64,000 nt of DNA, from positions 2,340,001-2,404,000 of the forward strand of contig NC_056545.1 of the NCBI RefSeq assembly GCF_910596095.1. The letters run 5' to 3'. The position numbers and the translations under genes were made by a program. The DNA is from Thunnus maccoyii. Lineage: Eukaryota > Chordata > Actinopteri > Scombriformes > Scombridae. Shown here piece by piece: positions 13,030 to 24,404 of the stretch. The first letter of the stretch is position 1, and each line of letters opens with the position of its first letter. The notes under the pieces are model-generated. The model saw only the letters and a program-made list of their open reading frames with translations, searched no databases and had not been told where the DNA came from.

Positions 13030-13657
13030 TTAACCTCCTTTACTTTTTCAGCATTTGGGGAAACAACAGGCGTGACTTTTTAGCATTTATTAACTTGGCC
13101 TCACCTCTCGACCTGTATGCACCTGCTAGGATTAGCAGCCCTATATATGCATGCAGGTCGGTATCATCCATCTTTTTCCAACCCTCTCAGTATTTTTGAA
13201 ACCCCTCCAGATTGGTTGTCTCCTGGCTGAGTTTGTCTATAGCTGAGGTGATGAAGAGGTATAACATTGAGACAATGTCATGGGCACGGGACACTGCATA
13301 TGTTGTGCATCCTGGGGTAATAGTCGTGGTAGTCGTTGTCCTTGTCATCACTGTCGTCGTCGTCGCCCTCGTCCTCGTCGGGACCTTTCAGTCTGCCACA
13401 CAGCCCTGTTTGCCATGTGCCGCTGAAGACCATGTTATTTTTTTCTTCTTTGACAGGTATGTCTTTCTTTCGGCTAGAGGGGTTTGGCCTTCTTCCCTAT
13501 GTTCCTCTTCCTGTTCCTCTGCTGTTGATGCATCATGCTTACGGTTGTATTCCTCACAGTTTTCTTCTGACACGTCCTCAGATTTCTCTTCGGGATCATA
13601 GTCTTGCTGGACATTTGAGAAGATTTATTCTAGAACCTGTTCTACGGTGAAACGCAT
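13030..13657 (-). mobile_element. piggyBac (PGBD-type) transposase remnant
   Basis: On the minus strand from ATG 13657 the frame opens MRFTVEQVLE, the usual start of piggyBac transposases. It continues through an acidic N-terminal region, KTYLSKKKKITWSSA (typical of the family), then PGCTTYAVSRAHDIVSMLY, AIDKLSQETTNLEG and DTDLHAYIGLLILAGAYRSR, which is the start of the DDE catalytic domain. The frame has a stop after VLE, a stop after GKQGCVAD and one after the TNLEG block, and is lost after about 13040. The catalytic core is missing. It is a dead copy of a plain DNA transposon. Confidence 0.8.
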
Positions 13658-14552
13658 TGGCGAGTTCGAGCAGAAGACCACATATTAGGACATGCACCTA
13701 AGACAACAATATTAGTACATTTGTGGTTTTTTTCCCTTCTTCCGTACACAGACTGTGTGGGATCGCGCTGTGTCATGCAGGGGATCGTTTCACATGTCAT
13801 GCGGAGTATACACACATAAGGAAAAGTCAAAGTTAGAGGAAGGCAGTTGTGGATCAATACAGTTTATGTATTTTCTTAGTATACAAAAATATATAAAGTA
13901 CCACAAAGTTTATAATCTGATACAGGACCAGATCAGTGCTGAATACAAGAAATACTGAACACTGAACATTAAAAACATTCACATATCTAAAAGTGTAGGT
14001 TCACGAAAAAGTATTAATGCATGTATCAAATACATGACTTACACACTCTGATCTATATTCATGACATACAAAATATGGTCTACAAAGCAGCCAAACCTCC
14101 TGATCACTCATTCACTAATCACACAACATCAACAGGTGACTGAACAATCACTCGATTAAAAACTGGATCAATTCCAAATGAATGAGTGAGTCATCAGGTG
14201 GGGGACAATGATATAGTTTGATGTGGTAAGTTGGTTTTCCTCCTGTCCTCCCCAACTTTTTGAGTCACCAGCCGCCACTGGTGTGGGGGTTGAATGCAGC
14301 TCATTTTTGTAGGATACAGCAGAAAGGCCTATATACATACAGTACATTATATACAAACTTTGTATGAAGTTTGGTGTTATTATCATTTATTTTACAATAA
14401 TTATGAGTCTTATATGTATAATTCAGTAGTGGGGATGACCTATGAAGGGAAGGGAAAAAATGGAGTGAGAGTGACAGTTTAGTGATAAAGTGCTGCAGAA
14501 AAATAAAATCAAAACTAAAATTTGTAGCTCTGTACTGCAGTTTTTCCTTTAT
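13658..14552. other. Intergenic
   Basis: No gene or confident repeat seen. The ORFs present are short and without recognisable domains. Confidence 0.35.
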
Positions 14553-15611
14553 TAGGGCCCGAGCACCTAGCGGTTCGCTCACACTCTCCATTCAAATATA
14601 TGAGTATTTTTCTGTCTCCAGCTGCAGTTACTTATTGTCTCTACACATCTGACAGCAGTGATCAATACTTACTTTTTTGTCGAGGAGTACATGTGTTCCT
14701 AAATGAAAAAATTTAGGAGCACACTGAAAAATGTTCAAGTAACTGTTAATTAAAGACAACAATTTATCACATACATATTTAAATGCTTTGTGTGTGTGTG
14801 TATGTAAATCAAAATGTATGTTCTCTTTAGGGGTGCTTGATTATGGCAAAAAGCATAATCACAATTATTTTTTGCTCAATATTGACATCATGGTTATTTA
14901 ACACGATTACTTTTTGACTATCATTTTGGGTGATTGCTGATATATGCACATATTTTTACCCACTTGGCTGAGGAAACTATTACACATGCAAGCATAGATT
15001 GTACTAAGTATGATCAAAAAGGACAATATATGAGGGAAGAACTCAGGAAGACTGGAGTTCCAGAGCTCAGCATTAAAACTTTAATGAACCTGCCAAGTGG
15101 GTGGAGTAGCAGTTTTTCTTTTTGAGTTTATTAGACAGACAGGATTTATGTGTAGGATTTAATATTTGGTTTACAGTCCAAAGCAGAGGGTGGCGGTAAT
15201 GTGCCTAATATGCTATAATTTAGCTATCATTGAAGCGTGTGGCTGTGGCGTGGCGTTGAGTTTTGATGTTTCGCCATGACAGAGGAAATTGCTGTAACTT
15301 CAGTGCAAATGCTCCAGTCTGCCCCAAACTTTGCATGTTTGATAAGAGTCCTGGCCTGAACACATCTACATGACAATATTCAGTAGTGATGCAAACTGGC
15401 TGAATAGTGCTACGAAATAGCAGCAACGCAGCCCCAGCAGCGGGCAATATAGTGGACAAAGGAAGTGATGTTTATCTCCTTCTTGCACTGTCTGAAAACA
15501 GCCCGGGTCTGAAGACATCTACATGCCCGTGACAGAAACCCTTCAACTGCGCTGCAGCCCGGCGTGCATGGAGGCGCGAGGGCCCGTTCAGCACTGCTTG
15601 CAGCTTTAATT
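14553..15611 (+). repeat. Teleost interspersed repeat with GGGCCCGAGCAC start
   Basis: The left edge AGGGCCCGAGCACCTAGCGG and the right edge GAGGGCCCGTTCAGC ... GCTTGCAGCTTTAAT are the two ends of a very common fish repeat. Typical internal text is also present (GTTTGATAAGAGTCCTGGCC; ACATCTACATGACAATATTC). A LINE tail and another repeat fragment (about 14829-15170) lie inside it. Assignment is from memory of the pattern. Confidence 0.55.
14829..15180 (+). mobile_element. LINE C-terminal fragment nested in the repeat
   Basis: A GGGTGCTTGATTATGGC-type repeat start (14831-14930) is followed by a frame at 14934-15122. Its part CTKYDQKGQYMREELRKTGV resembles the C-terminal tail (after a Cys/His cluster) of fish non-LTR retrotransposon polyproteins. 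After the stop comes the GGTGGCGGTAATGTGCC block often seen at their 3' ends. Heavily truncated. Confidence 0.45.
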
Positions 15612-15767
15612 TTTTTTGTTTTTTTTTGTCACCTCTGCACTGTTAATATTTTTGCCACTCAGTAACTCTTGTTTGGGAACTTGGTGTGAATAAAAAATCA
15701 CCACACTGAAGTTTTTTCGTTGTCTGAGCCATCATTGGTCCCTCTTTGAAAGCGAACCCATGACAGC

Positions 15768-15990
15768 CAGAAACAATACTTACAGAATTGATCACTTCTG
15801 GGCTGATCAATACAGTTTACTGCTTGTTTATAAGCAGTAAAACAAAGTGATGCTTTTTCTGACAGCTGACTTTTACGTAGCTAAATGTTCCTTGTTTCTT
15901 ACTTCAGACATGACAGAAGATTTACAGAAAGATACAATGCTTGTACGATATTTGTCACCTGGTGAACAAGAGGGATCAGAGAGAGATAAG
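15768..15990 (+). repeat. Extra copy of TNFRSF14 intron-2 segment, upstream of gene A
   Basis: This stretch is a near-identical copy of 18462-18680 in gene A intron 2 (also present in B near 29220-29435 and in C near 51745-51960). It includes a perfect 10-bp hairpin (15816-15841). It ends at GATCAGAGAGAGA, just before the region that holds exon 1 of gene A. Confidence 0.8.
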
Positions 15991-16126
15991 CGATCACTGG
16001 ACTATGATCTCTATCATCAGCTCCTCCCTCCTTCTTCCTGCCGTTCACCTGACTTTCTTTTCCTGAAACGGCCGAAGTCCTCTGACTCTTGTTCTGAATA
16101 TTTTGTTAAAAAACACACTGAACTAA

Positions 16127-19100
16127 ATGGCTCAAGACTATATGAAACAAGGTGGTAACATGTCTTCATCGTTGCTGTTTCTGGTAAGTGCCGCAGATTA
16201 GTTGAACTTGTCTGGTACTGATTCTGAAGTATCGTCAGGCCTTGTCTTACCTGTCGGGAGCTAAACGCCATTTTAGTTAAATACGGTTCATTCAGGTGTG
16301 TTTATTCTACGTTGTGTTTCGCTGCTTTCACGGTACAATAATGTGTTCGAGTAAAGGAGTAAAGTTACAGCACAGGTGACGGACAGTGTTGTCTGATGTT
16401 CATGAAGGTACCAAACTAATATTTATCACTAAAAATAAACTATAGTTTCAACTGTCATGCGCAGTTTAAGGAAGTTCACCAGTCCGCACTTCGTCAATCA
16501 TCCTGTTGTCGATAACAAAATATTTAAGAAGAACACAGCGACTGTGTAAAGAAGTTTACATTATTAATTTCTAGTTGATATTGTGGGTGTATGTGATGTG
16601 TTATTGTGTGTAGTTTTGTATTTCGTATCATGTGTCCGGTGTGTTTTTTGTTTGTACTATTTGTTATAGTGCTCGTGAAATGTTTGAGAATAACAGCGAC
16701 TGTCCAAAACTGGTTCAATAACACTGAATCTTGACCAAAATAATGTAGGAAGTGTTTATTTGAACTGGGGTGAAACCACAGTGGTTTCACTTTGCTGACA
16801 TCACGTGACTCCATAAACCACCATTTCACCACAGACTGACTGACGTTCACCTCATACTGCAGGTTCACTAGACTCATTTATGTCACTGAACACAAACCAA
16901 GCATGAAGATTTCATTTCTAGTTTATGTTTTTACTAGATGACTCAATTAAATGTGTCGCGAGAGATGAAACTTTTAAAGTGTGCAGAGCATGCATGAGCT
17001 GGTTTACAGCAAATAAAACAAATAAACAAACAAACAAACAAACCAAAAATTCTTTGTTAGAATTGTTGGTTTCTTATTTGTTGTAAATATTTGCTTATTG
17101 CTTTATTTGTTGGGCAAGAAAAACTGGAATTATGGGATTCTATATTATAAAAACTGGCGACTTTAAAACAGAGTTTACAGCTGTTTTTAAACATTGAGGC
17201 AGATTGAGGAGTTTATCTTGTATTTAAAAGCAGCGACACCTCTCTGATACCAGTGTGACGTAACGAGGCTGGTTTGGGGCGGTCAGGGGATTATTGACAA
17301 GGTGAAGTGCTGAACACTGACTTTTAATGTATAAATAATGACAAACTGCAGACTCCTGGAAAAGAATTCATAGTGACAAGAGGAGGACAAACCAGTAGAG
17401 AGCTTTGCTTCTCTAAAATCTGAAAGATAGATAGATGGATGATGAATCACCAACAATATTCATTATGGTTTGAATTGTTGATAAATATGAATATTTGAAA
17501 TATTATTATCATAGTTTAGAATAAATGTATAGTGTGATAATCATTAAGAAGTGATTATGCACATGTACAAATCCTTTTCAGGTTGGAGATTAAAACTATT
17601 TATAATGAAGAACAATGATAAGATTTTTATATATAAACTTATAACAATTTCACAGTGTGTTATAAAACATTAATTAACTGTTTTCACATGTACAGCAGCT
17701 TTAAGACTGCTTAGAAATGTATTTAAAGCTATTGAAGACATATGATTATGTGTAATTGTAACTATGTTATATAGTAGTGTAGGACTGGTCTCACATCAAG
17801 GACTTTTTTCACTTTTTGAAAGTGCAAAAATGCTTCTTCACACATAGTGAATAAAACTACAAATAACATTAAACTGCTCAGAAGTGTAAAAATATAAAAA
17901 CTCAATAATACAAATGATTGTTTAAAGTTAAAAATCAGTTAGTCATAAAGCGGAAAGAAAAAAGTGTTCTTTGGTCATTTTACTGTTCAGTCGTCTTCTG
18001 AAATCATCTTCGTCTCCATATCTTCATCTTCTTTTTTCAGTCCTACCTGGCCGTCATCTTCTCCCCTCAGGTCCTCTCTTCCTTCTTCTTGCCTCCATTG
18101 ACATCCTCCTCCACTGACCTTCCCTTCACTTTCAGTTATCACCATCACATGTTTTATTCCTCCATTTCTTCTTTTCCACCTCATTGTTATGTGTTGTATA
18201 TGTCATGTCTTTTATTCTGCCTTTCTCTGCTTAAAGCAGGAAGTTATTCAGGACAGTTTTCAACAATATCTTAACTTCAACCAGGTTTCACTGAGACAAA
18301 AAACTGTTTTTACTCTTCACAGATAATAATACTGAAAGTCTTCAGTGGACAGATCCTCACATGTCATCCAGCAGAGTACCTAACAGCGGGAGGATGCTGT
18401 CCTATGTGTCTTGCTGGTAAGATCTAACTGAAACATAAAAGCAGGATGTTTGGCAGCAACGATACTTACAGAATTGATCACTTCTGGGCTGATCAATACA
18501 GTTTACTGCTTGTTTATAAGCAGTAAAACAAAGTGATGCTTTTTCTGACAGCTGACTTTTACGTAGCTAAATGTTCCTTGTTTCTTAATTCAGACATGAC
18601 AGAAGATTTACAGAAAGATACAATGCTTGTATGATATTTGTCACCTGGTGAACAAGAGGGATCAGAGAGAGAAAAGCAATTATTTAGAATATAAGGTGAA
18701 TAATATGATAATTATAATGATAATAAATTGTTTCTTCTCCACAGGAAGTCGAGTTAAAACAGATTGTACAGAGTTCAGAAGCACATCCTGTCTGCCCTGC
18801 ATTAATGGAACCTACATGAATCATCCCACTGGACTTAAACAGTGTTTCACCTGTGCAAACTGTGATGCAGGTAGATTTATATTCATATTATTGGCAGATA
18901 TTGAAGCCTTAGTATTGATTTAAGGCCAGTAAGAAGTTTTTTTACTGCAAGTCTCACTGTCAATGCTGTAAGAAGTGAATAAACTGTCTGGTTGGCGGCT
19001 TCATTATGAAGATGCAGAGACTCAGCATGACGAGTCTACTGCCTTGAGACAACTTCCACAGTGGAAATTAGAGCCTAACAAGCAAGTTTCCCAATAAAAC

Positions 19101-22100
19101 TGTAACATTAAATTTCTACATGACAACAATGAGGAAAATGATGATTAGAGGATTGTATCTGTGCTGTTGTTTTCTCAGTTTAATCTGAGATTGATCAATA
19201 ATCACTTTTTTCTTTTGTGTGGAGCATACTGCCCTCTATTGAAGCACATTAGTATACTAAGCTCATTATTATATAATTACAATTTATATATGTTAATTAT
19301 ACTGTTAATTATTACAGCCTAAACTTACAGACTGCATGTAGAAACAAACACCACATAGAGAAATGTGATGAAATGCTGCCAGTGAGACAGTTTTAGTGCC
19401 ACAACAGGCTGTTGTCACATGAGAAGTTTGTCACTTTCCAAATTCTGATGTTGATATTGAAGTTTGTTCTGTTTGGTTTGGTGAGCAAGTTATCAGCTGA
19501 GACTTTGGTGTCGTCTGTTTTTTCCCTCAGTTTTTAAACAGCTGTGAGCTATTTTGTGTCAGAGGGACTTGCAGTAATATTAGAAGCGACCTCTCCTCAC
19601 AGAAATCACATTTCCACGGGGTGATATGTACGGGTGGTTTTATTCTCCAGCCCTCATTTATGCAGATATTCTCTCATGAATTCATAAATGGGAGAAACTA
19701 TTGTTTCACATTTCCCAAAGATGTCATAAAAACTGAAGATTGTCTTGAAGTCAGAAAAAAGATCAGCATGCTGTTGCTGTCTAGTAGATTGAACAGAAGA
19801 GAAGTTTAGTATCTCATATGTAACCTCTGTATGTGTTGACAGGTTCTGGTCTGCAGATAAAGACATCATGTACATCAACATCAAATACAGTTTGTCAACC
19901 ACTGGAGGGATTCTACTGTATGGACTCCACAGAGGACGGCTGTGTGAAAGCACTGAAACACACAAGCTGTCAACCAGGACAATACATCAGACAAAAAGGT
20001 TGGTTTTCTCATGCTGACTTTAAGATTATAGTTGTAGTTGAAGTTTTAAATGGGAACACCATGACCTGACAAACAAGTTGCTTATTAAAGCTGCACGTAT
20101 TGATTTCTGTCCACTAGATAGCAGGAAAAAAGCAGCTCAATAATTCTGTAGAAAAAGTCACAACTGAACACAGACCAGTCAACTTGTTGCTGTCAAGTGG
20201 AACTTTTGCACCAGTAAAACCATCGTAGTTGATTAGTGACTATGTGCATACATGAGTATTATTATGACTTAGTAGATCCTTCACACAGACTTGTTGTCAT
20301 TCTTCTATTTCCAAGGGCAGTGATGAACCTTCAAGCTCTACTTTGTCTTGAAAGGCTGTTCAGTGACTCCCACAGTCTGCTGCATAGGTACACTACACAA
20401 AGGTCAGGAGGTCAATTCTGGGGCCAAGTCTACAAAGCTCTTTCACATCTTGTCAGCCCTAAACATGATCAGTCTGACAGAGGAGCTGATTGGTCCATGA
20501 AGGACCAGAACCAAAAGAGCTGCTCATGATTTTCATGCATCACTGAGTGGAAAGTGGAAGGACGGTTTGTTAGCATAGCTAGCATTTCAGTTGTTGGTGT
20601 CCTGTGCTCACTGGTACCTGCCATGCTGTAGCCCTCACAGCAGCGTTCAGATAGGACATGGTGCCACAACAGAAACGTCTGATTGGTCGTTTCTGTTTTG
20701 GACTTTGTCTGGCGATTGAAACGTAGGTGAGTCAGAGACAGCAGCCGTTCTGATCCAGTCTTTATCTAGTTAGGAAGGTTTCTGTTCCTGTTGTAATAGT
20801 CATAGAGAAAGTTTGCTCTATGTGGTGAAGGTGAGGAGCCTGACACACCTGCAGGGACGTTGTGGACAACATTGATTCAACAGCAGACAAAAGCAGAGGA
20901 ATCTTGCTCTTTCTGTCAGGACAGATTTGTTTTATTTTGACACAAAAACATAGTTTTCTCTTCATGAATCACTTTCCTTGTTTTCATGTCATAACTACCT
21001 TCACCAGACAAAATGGATGTTACATTGGTCAAAAGACAAAAGTTTGAAAGTCTTAAAATGAAACTTATACAATTTGTTGACAATCTAGTTGTTTACTGGC
21101 ATGAACATATTAGCATAAATATCTTTAGTATTGAAAGTATTTGCATGAAGCAGTGAAGCTGATGACATTTGGATCATTGTAGTTTTCTCTCAAACAGTAG
21201 TTTGGTTATGAATCTGATTCCATCGTTGCTCAAGAATGACAAGATGGTGAAATATAAAAACTTGTCAACAATCATTATTAAACAAAGAACTGTTATTGGA
21301 TGTGTGATTTTCAAGTGTCAGCTTCACTGAAATGAAATCAGACAGATGTGATGACAGTGATGATGTCATGTCAGGATGCAATTTGACAGAGAAACACACA
21401 CTGTGCACCTGGTCAGAGGATAAAACAACCTGGTAACAAACGTCAAAGTCAGACTGTTCTGTCAGTGAATGATCAGTGATGGTGAGTAATCTCAGATGTG
21501 TCTCTTTCTCTAAGGAACCAGCAGCACTGATACAGTGTGTTATAACTGTCAGCCGGGCTATTTTTCACAGGATGGTGTGAACTGCACAGCTTGGACAATG
21601 TAAGACACTTTTCTATTCAATTATTCATTGATTATTCATTAATTTATTCTCTAAAAGCACAAAAAGCAAAGCATAAGAAGATTTTTTGCCTGCTATAGCA
21701 CACTGATCATTACAAGTGTGCACTAGGTTTTTTGCATCAATGGAACAAATCATCATGCATGGGAATATTCAAGACATTGCCAATTAAATTCACTTCAATT
21801 AAAAAAACTTCATTCATCTCTGAGCAGCAACTCATGAGGCAGGCATCGTAAAAGGACATACAAACAGGACATATAAGACAATGTTTGATAGACAAACAGT
21901 GACCATGTGACAGAGATAGAAATAATATAAGAGTCTTAAGTTGGGGGGGTGCTGTGGCAGACCAAAAGGTGTGGGGGTTAGTCCCATTCCATTGGAATCC
22001 AATAACAAAGAAATAAAGCAGTCTTTTACTTTTCTCATCCAACAGTTGCTCAGAAACTGAAGTGATGTTCAAAGAAGGAAACCAGACAAATGATGTCGTC

Positions 22101-23405
22101 TGCAGAAGTGCATCAAGAAATCATTACTCTTTATTTTCACCATTGTTGATGGTTTTCTCACTAACACTTGCCTGGCTTGTGAGCAGAGGTTAGTGCTTGT
22201 TTTGCATGTCTACCTAATTTGTCTAATATCCTCCTCGCCTCCAGTGGACTCAACTAAAGCTCACTAACTGTTGGTGCTAATATTGTGCTTTATTTTGGAT
22301 GTCAGGCAGGTGAATAACAACTGATATGTGCAACCTGTCAAGTTATTCTTCATAAATACTGAGATAGAAAGTTCACTAGGGATGCACTGATCCAAATTCT
22401 TCTCTACTGATTTGATTCCAGTACCTAAACCCAGAGTATATGCCAATACAGAGTACTGATCCAACACCAGGACGGTCTTTGTTACACATTTAACATCTGT
22501 ATACTACCTCAGGAAGCCACTGGGACCATTCTTAGTAAGTTAACATGAGGCTGTAACTGCTAAACAGCTTCTTAACTATTGTTACGCACTAATGTAGGGG
22601 AAACCCTGGTGCAACATAGAAATGAGACTCCCCTCTTCCCAACTCCCAAGAAGCACCAGCAACAAGGATTACAGCCCTCAAAAGTATTTATTCACTCAGT
22701 TATTAGGGACATTTTGGCTTCAGGGTGGACTAACAGCAAAATAACACACAGAATGAAACTAAATTATCTACTCAAAGCAAAACTAAACCAAGATACAAAT
22801 CTCCTGTATACACACTTGCAAGATACTTTTACAGTATTTCACAGGAGAGTCATTCATAACATCCTGGCTGGAAGTGGAGAGAGGAGGAAGTCAACCTTTA
22901 AACCACTAGGTATTAGACTGGAACCAGTCAGCTCTTTAACTAACCACACATGTACACTTCAGGTTTCACAATAAAGGTCTACCACTGCCTTCACATTAAA
23001 GTGTATTTATGGTGAAGCACATTTAGGAAATGCATGTAAATGTAGTTAAGTGCTTCAAAAGTAGCTCACTACAAATAATATACAGAGCAGAGTGGAAGAC
23101 TGTATTGAATGTGGTCGGTCATGTCTGGACCTCCATCAGTGCGTCCCTGAAGTTTAGATCCTACATATAAAAATGTACATCTTGATATTTTTCTTCACAC
23201 TAACAGTAAGACTCATAACATGAAATTCTACATACAATTTACTACTTTACCAATTTCATATTTGACTAATTAATTGTTTTTTCTTTTTTCCCGTACCTGC
23301 AAACTGTGGTCACCAGTTGATGGAGAAATTCTTGTACCCTTGTCAGTTTTGATGAAGAATAAAGATGAAGAAACTCCACAGGCTCCAGTTGATGCTCTCA
23401 GATGA
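16127..23405 (+). CDS. tnfrsf14: TNFRSF14 (HVEM)-like receptor, gene A, seven coding exons
   Basis: Exons: 16127-16183, 18323-18416, 18745-18870, 19843-19998, 21515-21599, 22046-22188, 23317-23405. All have GT/AG borders and compatible phases (0,1,1,1,2,1), giving 249 residues. An in-frame ATG at 16160 is an alternative start. Exon 1 plus the start of exon 2 gives a signal peptide (SSSLLFLIIILKVFSG). Then come four cysteine-rich domains: CRD1 from CHPAEYLTAGGCCPMC, CRD2 from about NGTYMNHPTG, CRD3 from PLEGFYCMDS, and an unusual CRD4 (CYNCQPGYFSQDG). A hydrophobic segment (about residues 197-219, LFSPLLMVFSLTLAW) and a 29-residue tail follow. The cysteine pattern and EGFYC / CQPGQYI text match HVEM, a co-stimulatory receptor for LIGHT, BTLA and CD160. 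The tail has no death domain and no TRAF motif. Identity as HVEM rather than a sister TNFRSF is likely, not proven. Confidence 0.85.
17256..17336 (+). promoter_or_regulatory. Possible internal promoter in gene A intron 1 (CRE-like plus TATA)
   Basis: TGACGTAA (17256-17263), a GGGGCGGTC GC-rich block and TATAAAT (17330-17336) occur in order over 80 bases. The same trio lies 5' of gene B (27781-27860) and gene C (54134-54214, minus strand). Both of those genes lack exon 1. No transcript start can be shown from sequence. Confidence 0.35.
18502..18527 (+). other. Conserved intronic hairpin (gene A intron 2)
   Basis: TTTACTGCTT-GTTTAT-AAGCAGTAAA is a perfect 10-bp stem with a 6-base loop. It recurs unchanged at 15816-15841, 29258-29283 and 51891-51916. 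It may only reflect recent duplication. Confidence 0.5.
22376..22985. repeat. Repeat cluster in last intron of gene A
   Basis: AGGGATGCACTGATCC (22379-22394) is the recognisable end of a fish DNA-transposon family. It is followed by an unassigned block (22580-22980) with a 131-codon frame that is also preserved in the mirrored copy at 59650-60045. No domain is recognised in that frame. Confidence 0.4.
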
Positions 23406-23577
23406 CCTCAGATTTGATTACTGACTATTAAAATGTACTTACACACTTACTTATACCTGCAACTGACATTACGACTATTATAATGATGGGATATTACTGT
23501 TACTTCCATTTAGGCTACTGTTGTTTTTATTAAAATGTCATTACATTGTTCCAGATATTATCACTTTATTGTGAGGC

Positions 23578-23609
<32 letters not shown>

Positions 23610-23828
23610 TAGTACTATGATTGGTTGCTCCTGATTTTATTTTTATAGCCTGACATCAGGTTTGTCTTCTTGCCTCTAGAAAGCATTTTGTGCATCTTGC
23701 TTGAAATTATTAATTTTTTTCTTATATCTGCTCACCTCGACCTGCTGTTTGTATTGCTAGAGTTAGTCTGCTAGGATCTGTGGTTATATGTCACAACCCG
23801 TCTGCTGTCTCAAAAACATCTGAAGGCC

Positions 23829-23834
23829 AATAAA
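23829..23834 (+). terminator. Polyadenylation signal of gene A
   Basis: AATAAA about 425 bases after the stop codon in exon 7, the first good signal downstream. Confidence 0.5.
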
Positions 23835-24404
23835 TATACACGATTACTGTTCAATAACCAAATCTGGTCCTGTCTTCACCTTGTTGACTAGACAGTTGGG
23901 TGACTGTATGTTCCATCTTCGTCAGCCCTCCTCCCCCTCACCTTTCCGACAACGGATAAAGGGGGGAGGGAGGCTGTGCGGAGGTGAGAGACCTCTCTCT
24001 CTCTAGCTCTCTCTTTTCATTCACTTTTCATGTGAACAGCTCAGTAGGCTGTATCAGTAGAGACTGGCGGACACATACGCGTCACTATCTCGATATTTGA
24101 ATGATATCGCGCCTCCTCTGCCCTCTTCCTCTCTCTGTGACGGTTGATCTGTTCAAACCACCAACCACCATTAATCACCAGGTAGAGGACTAGTGTCAGT
24201 CTCACCTCCGTCACTGAGGCAGAAGGATCCGAGCATGACATATAATTATGGTTATACGTCATGCAAAGACGTCTTTGGAGTCTGTTCAGACAACATATCT
24301 CCCACCTCCGCTCCAACGTGCGGGGGTGGGAATCATGCCAGGAAACAAGTAAAAGTAAAAAAAAGAAAGTAGCATGAAGTAAAAGACTGTGAACGTTCTG
24401 GACC

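Noticed and set aside
13212-13601. Plus-strand frame rich in Val and Ser
   Set aside because: Antisense of the piggyBac transposase remnant.
15847-16158. 103-codon frame upstream of gene A exon 1
   Set aside because: The first half is copied intron sequence from the receptor locus; no recognised domain.
17987-18184. Acidic/basic minus-strand frame repeated in A, B and C
   Set aside because: Low-complexity GA-rich sequence in receptor introns; conserved only because the copies are young.
18089-18274. Frame ending in a signal-like MSCLLFCLSLLKAG just before exon 2 of gene A
   Set aside because: A weak GTTTTC donor would be needed to join it to an internal acceptor of exon 2. The exon at 16127-16183 has a far better donor and phase.
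22579-22974. 131-codon frame in the last intron of gene A, also in D
   Set aside because: Preserved in both arms, but the arms are recent copies; no domain recognised, no splice or promoter context, and it sits in repeat-like sequence.
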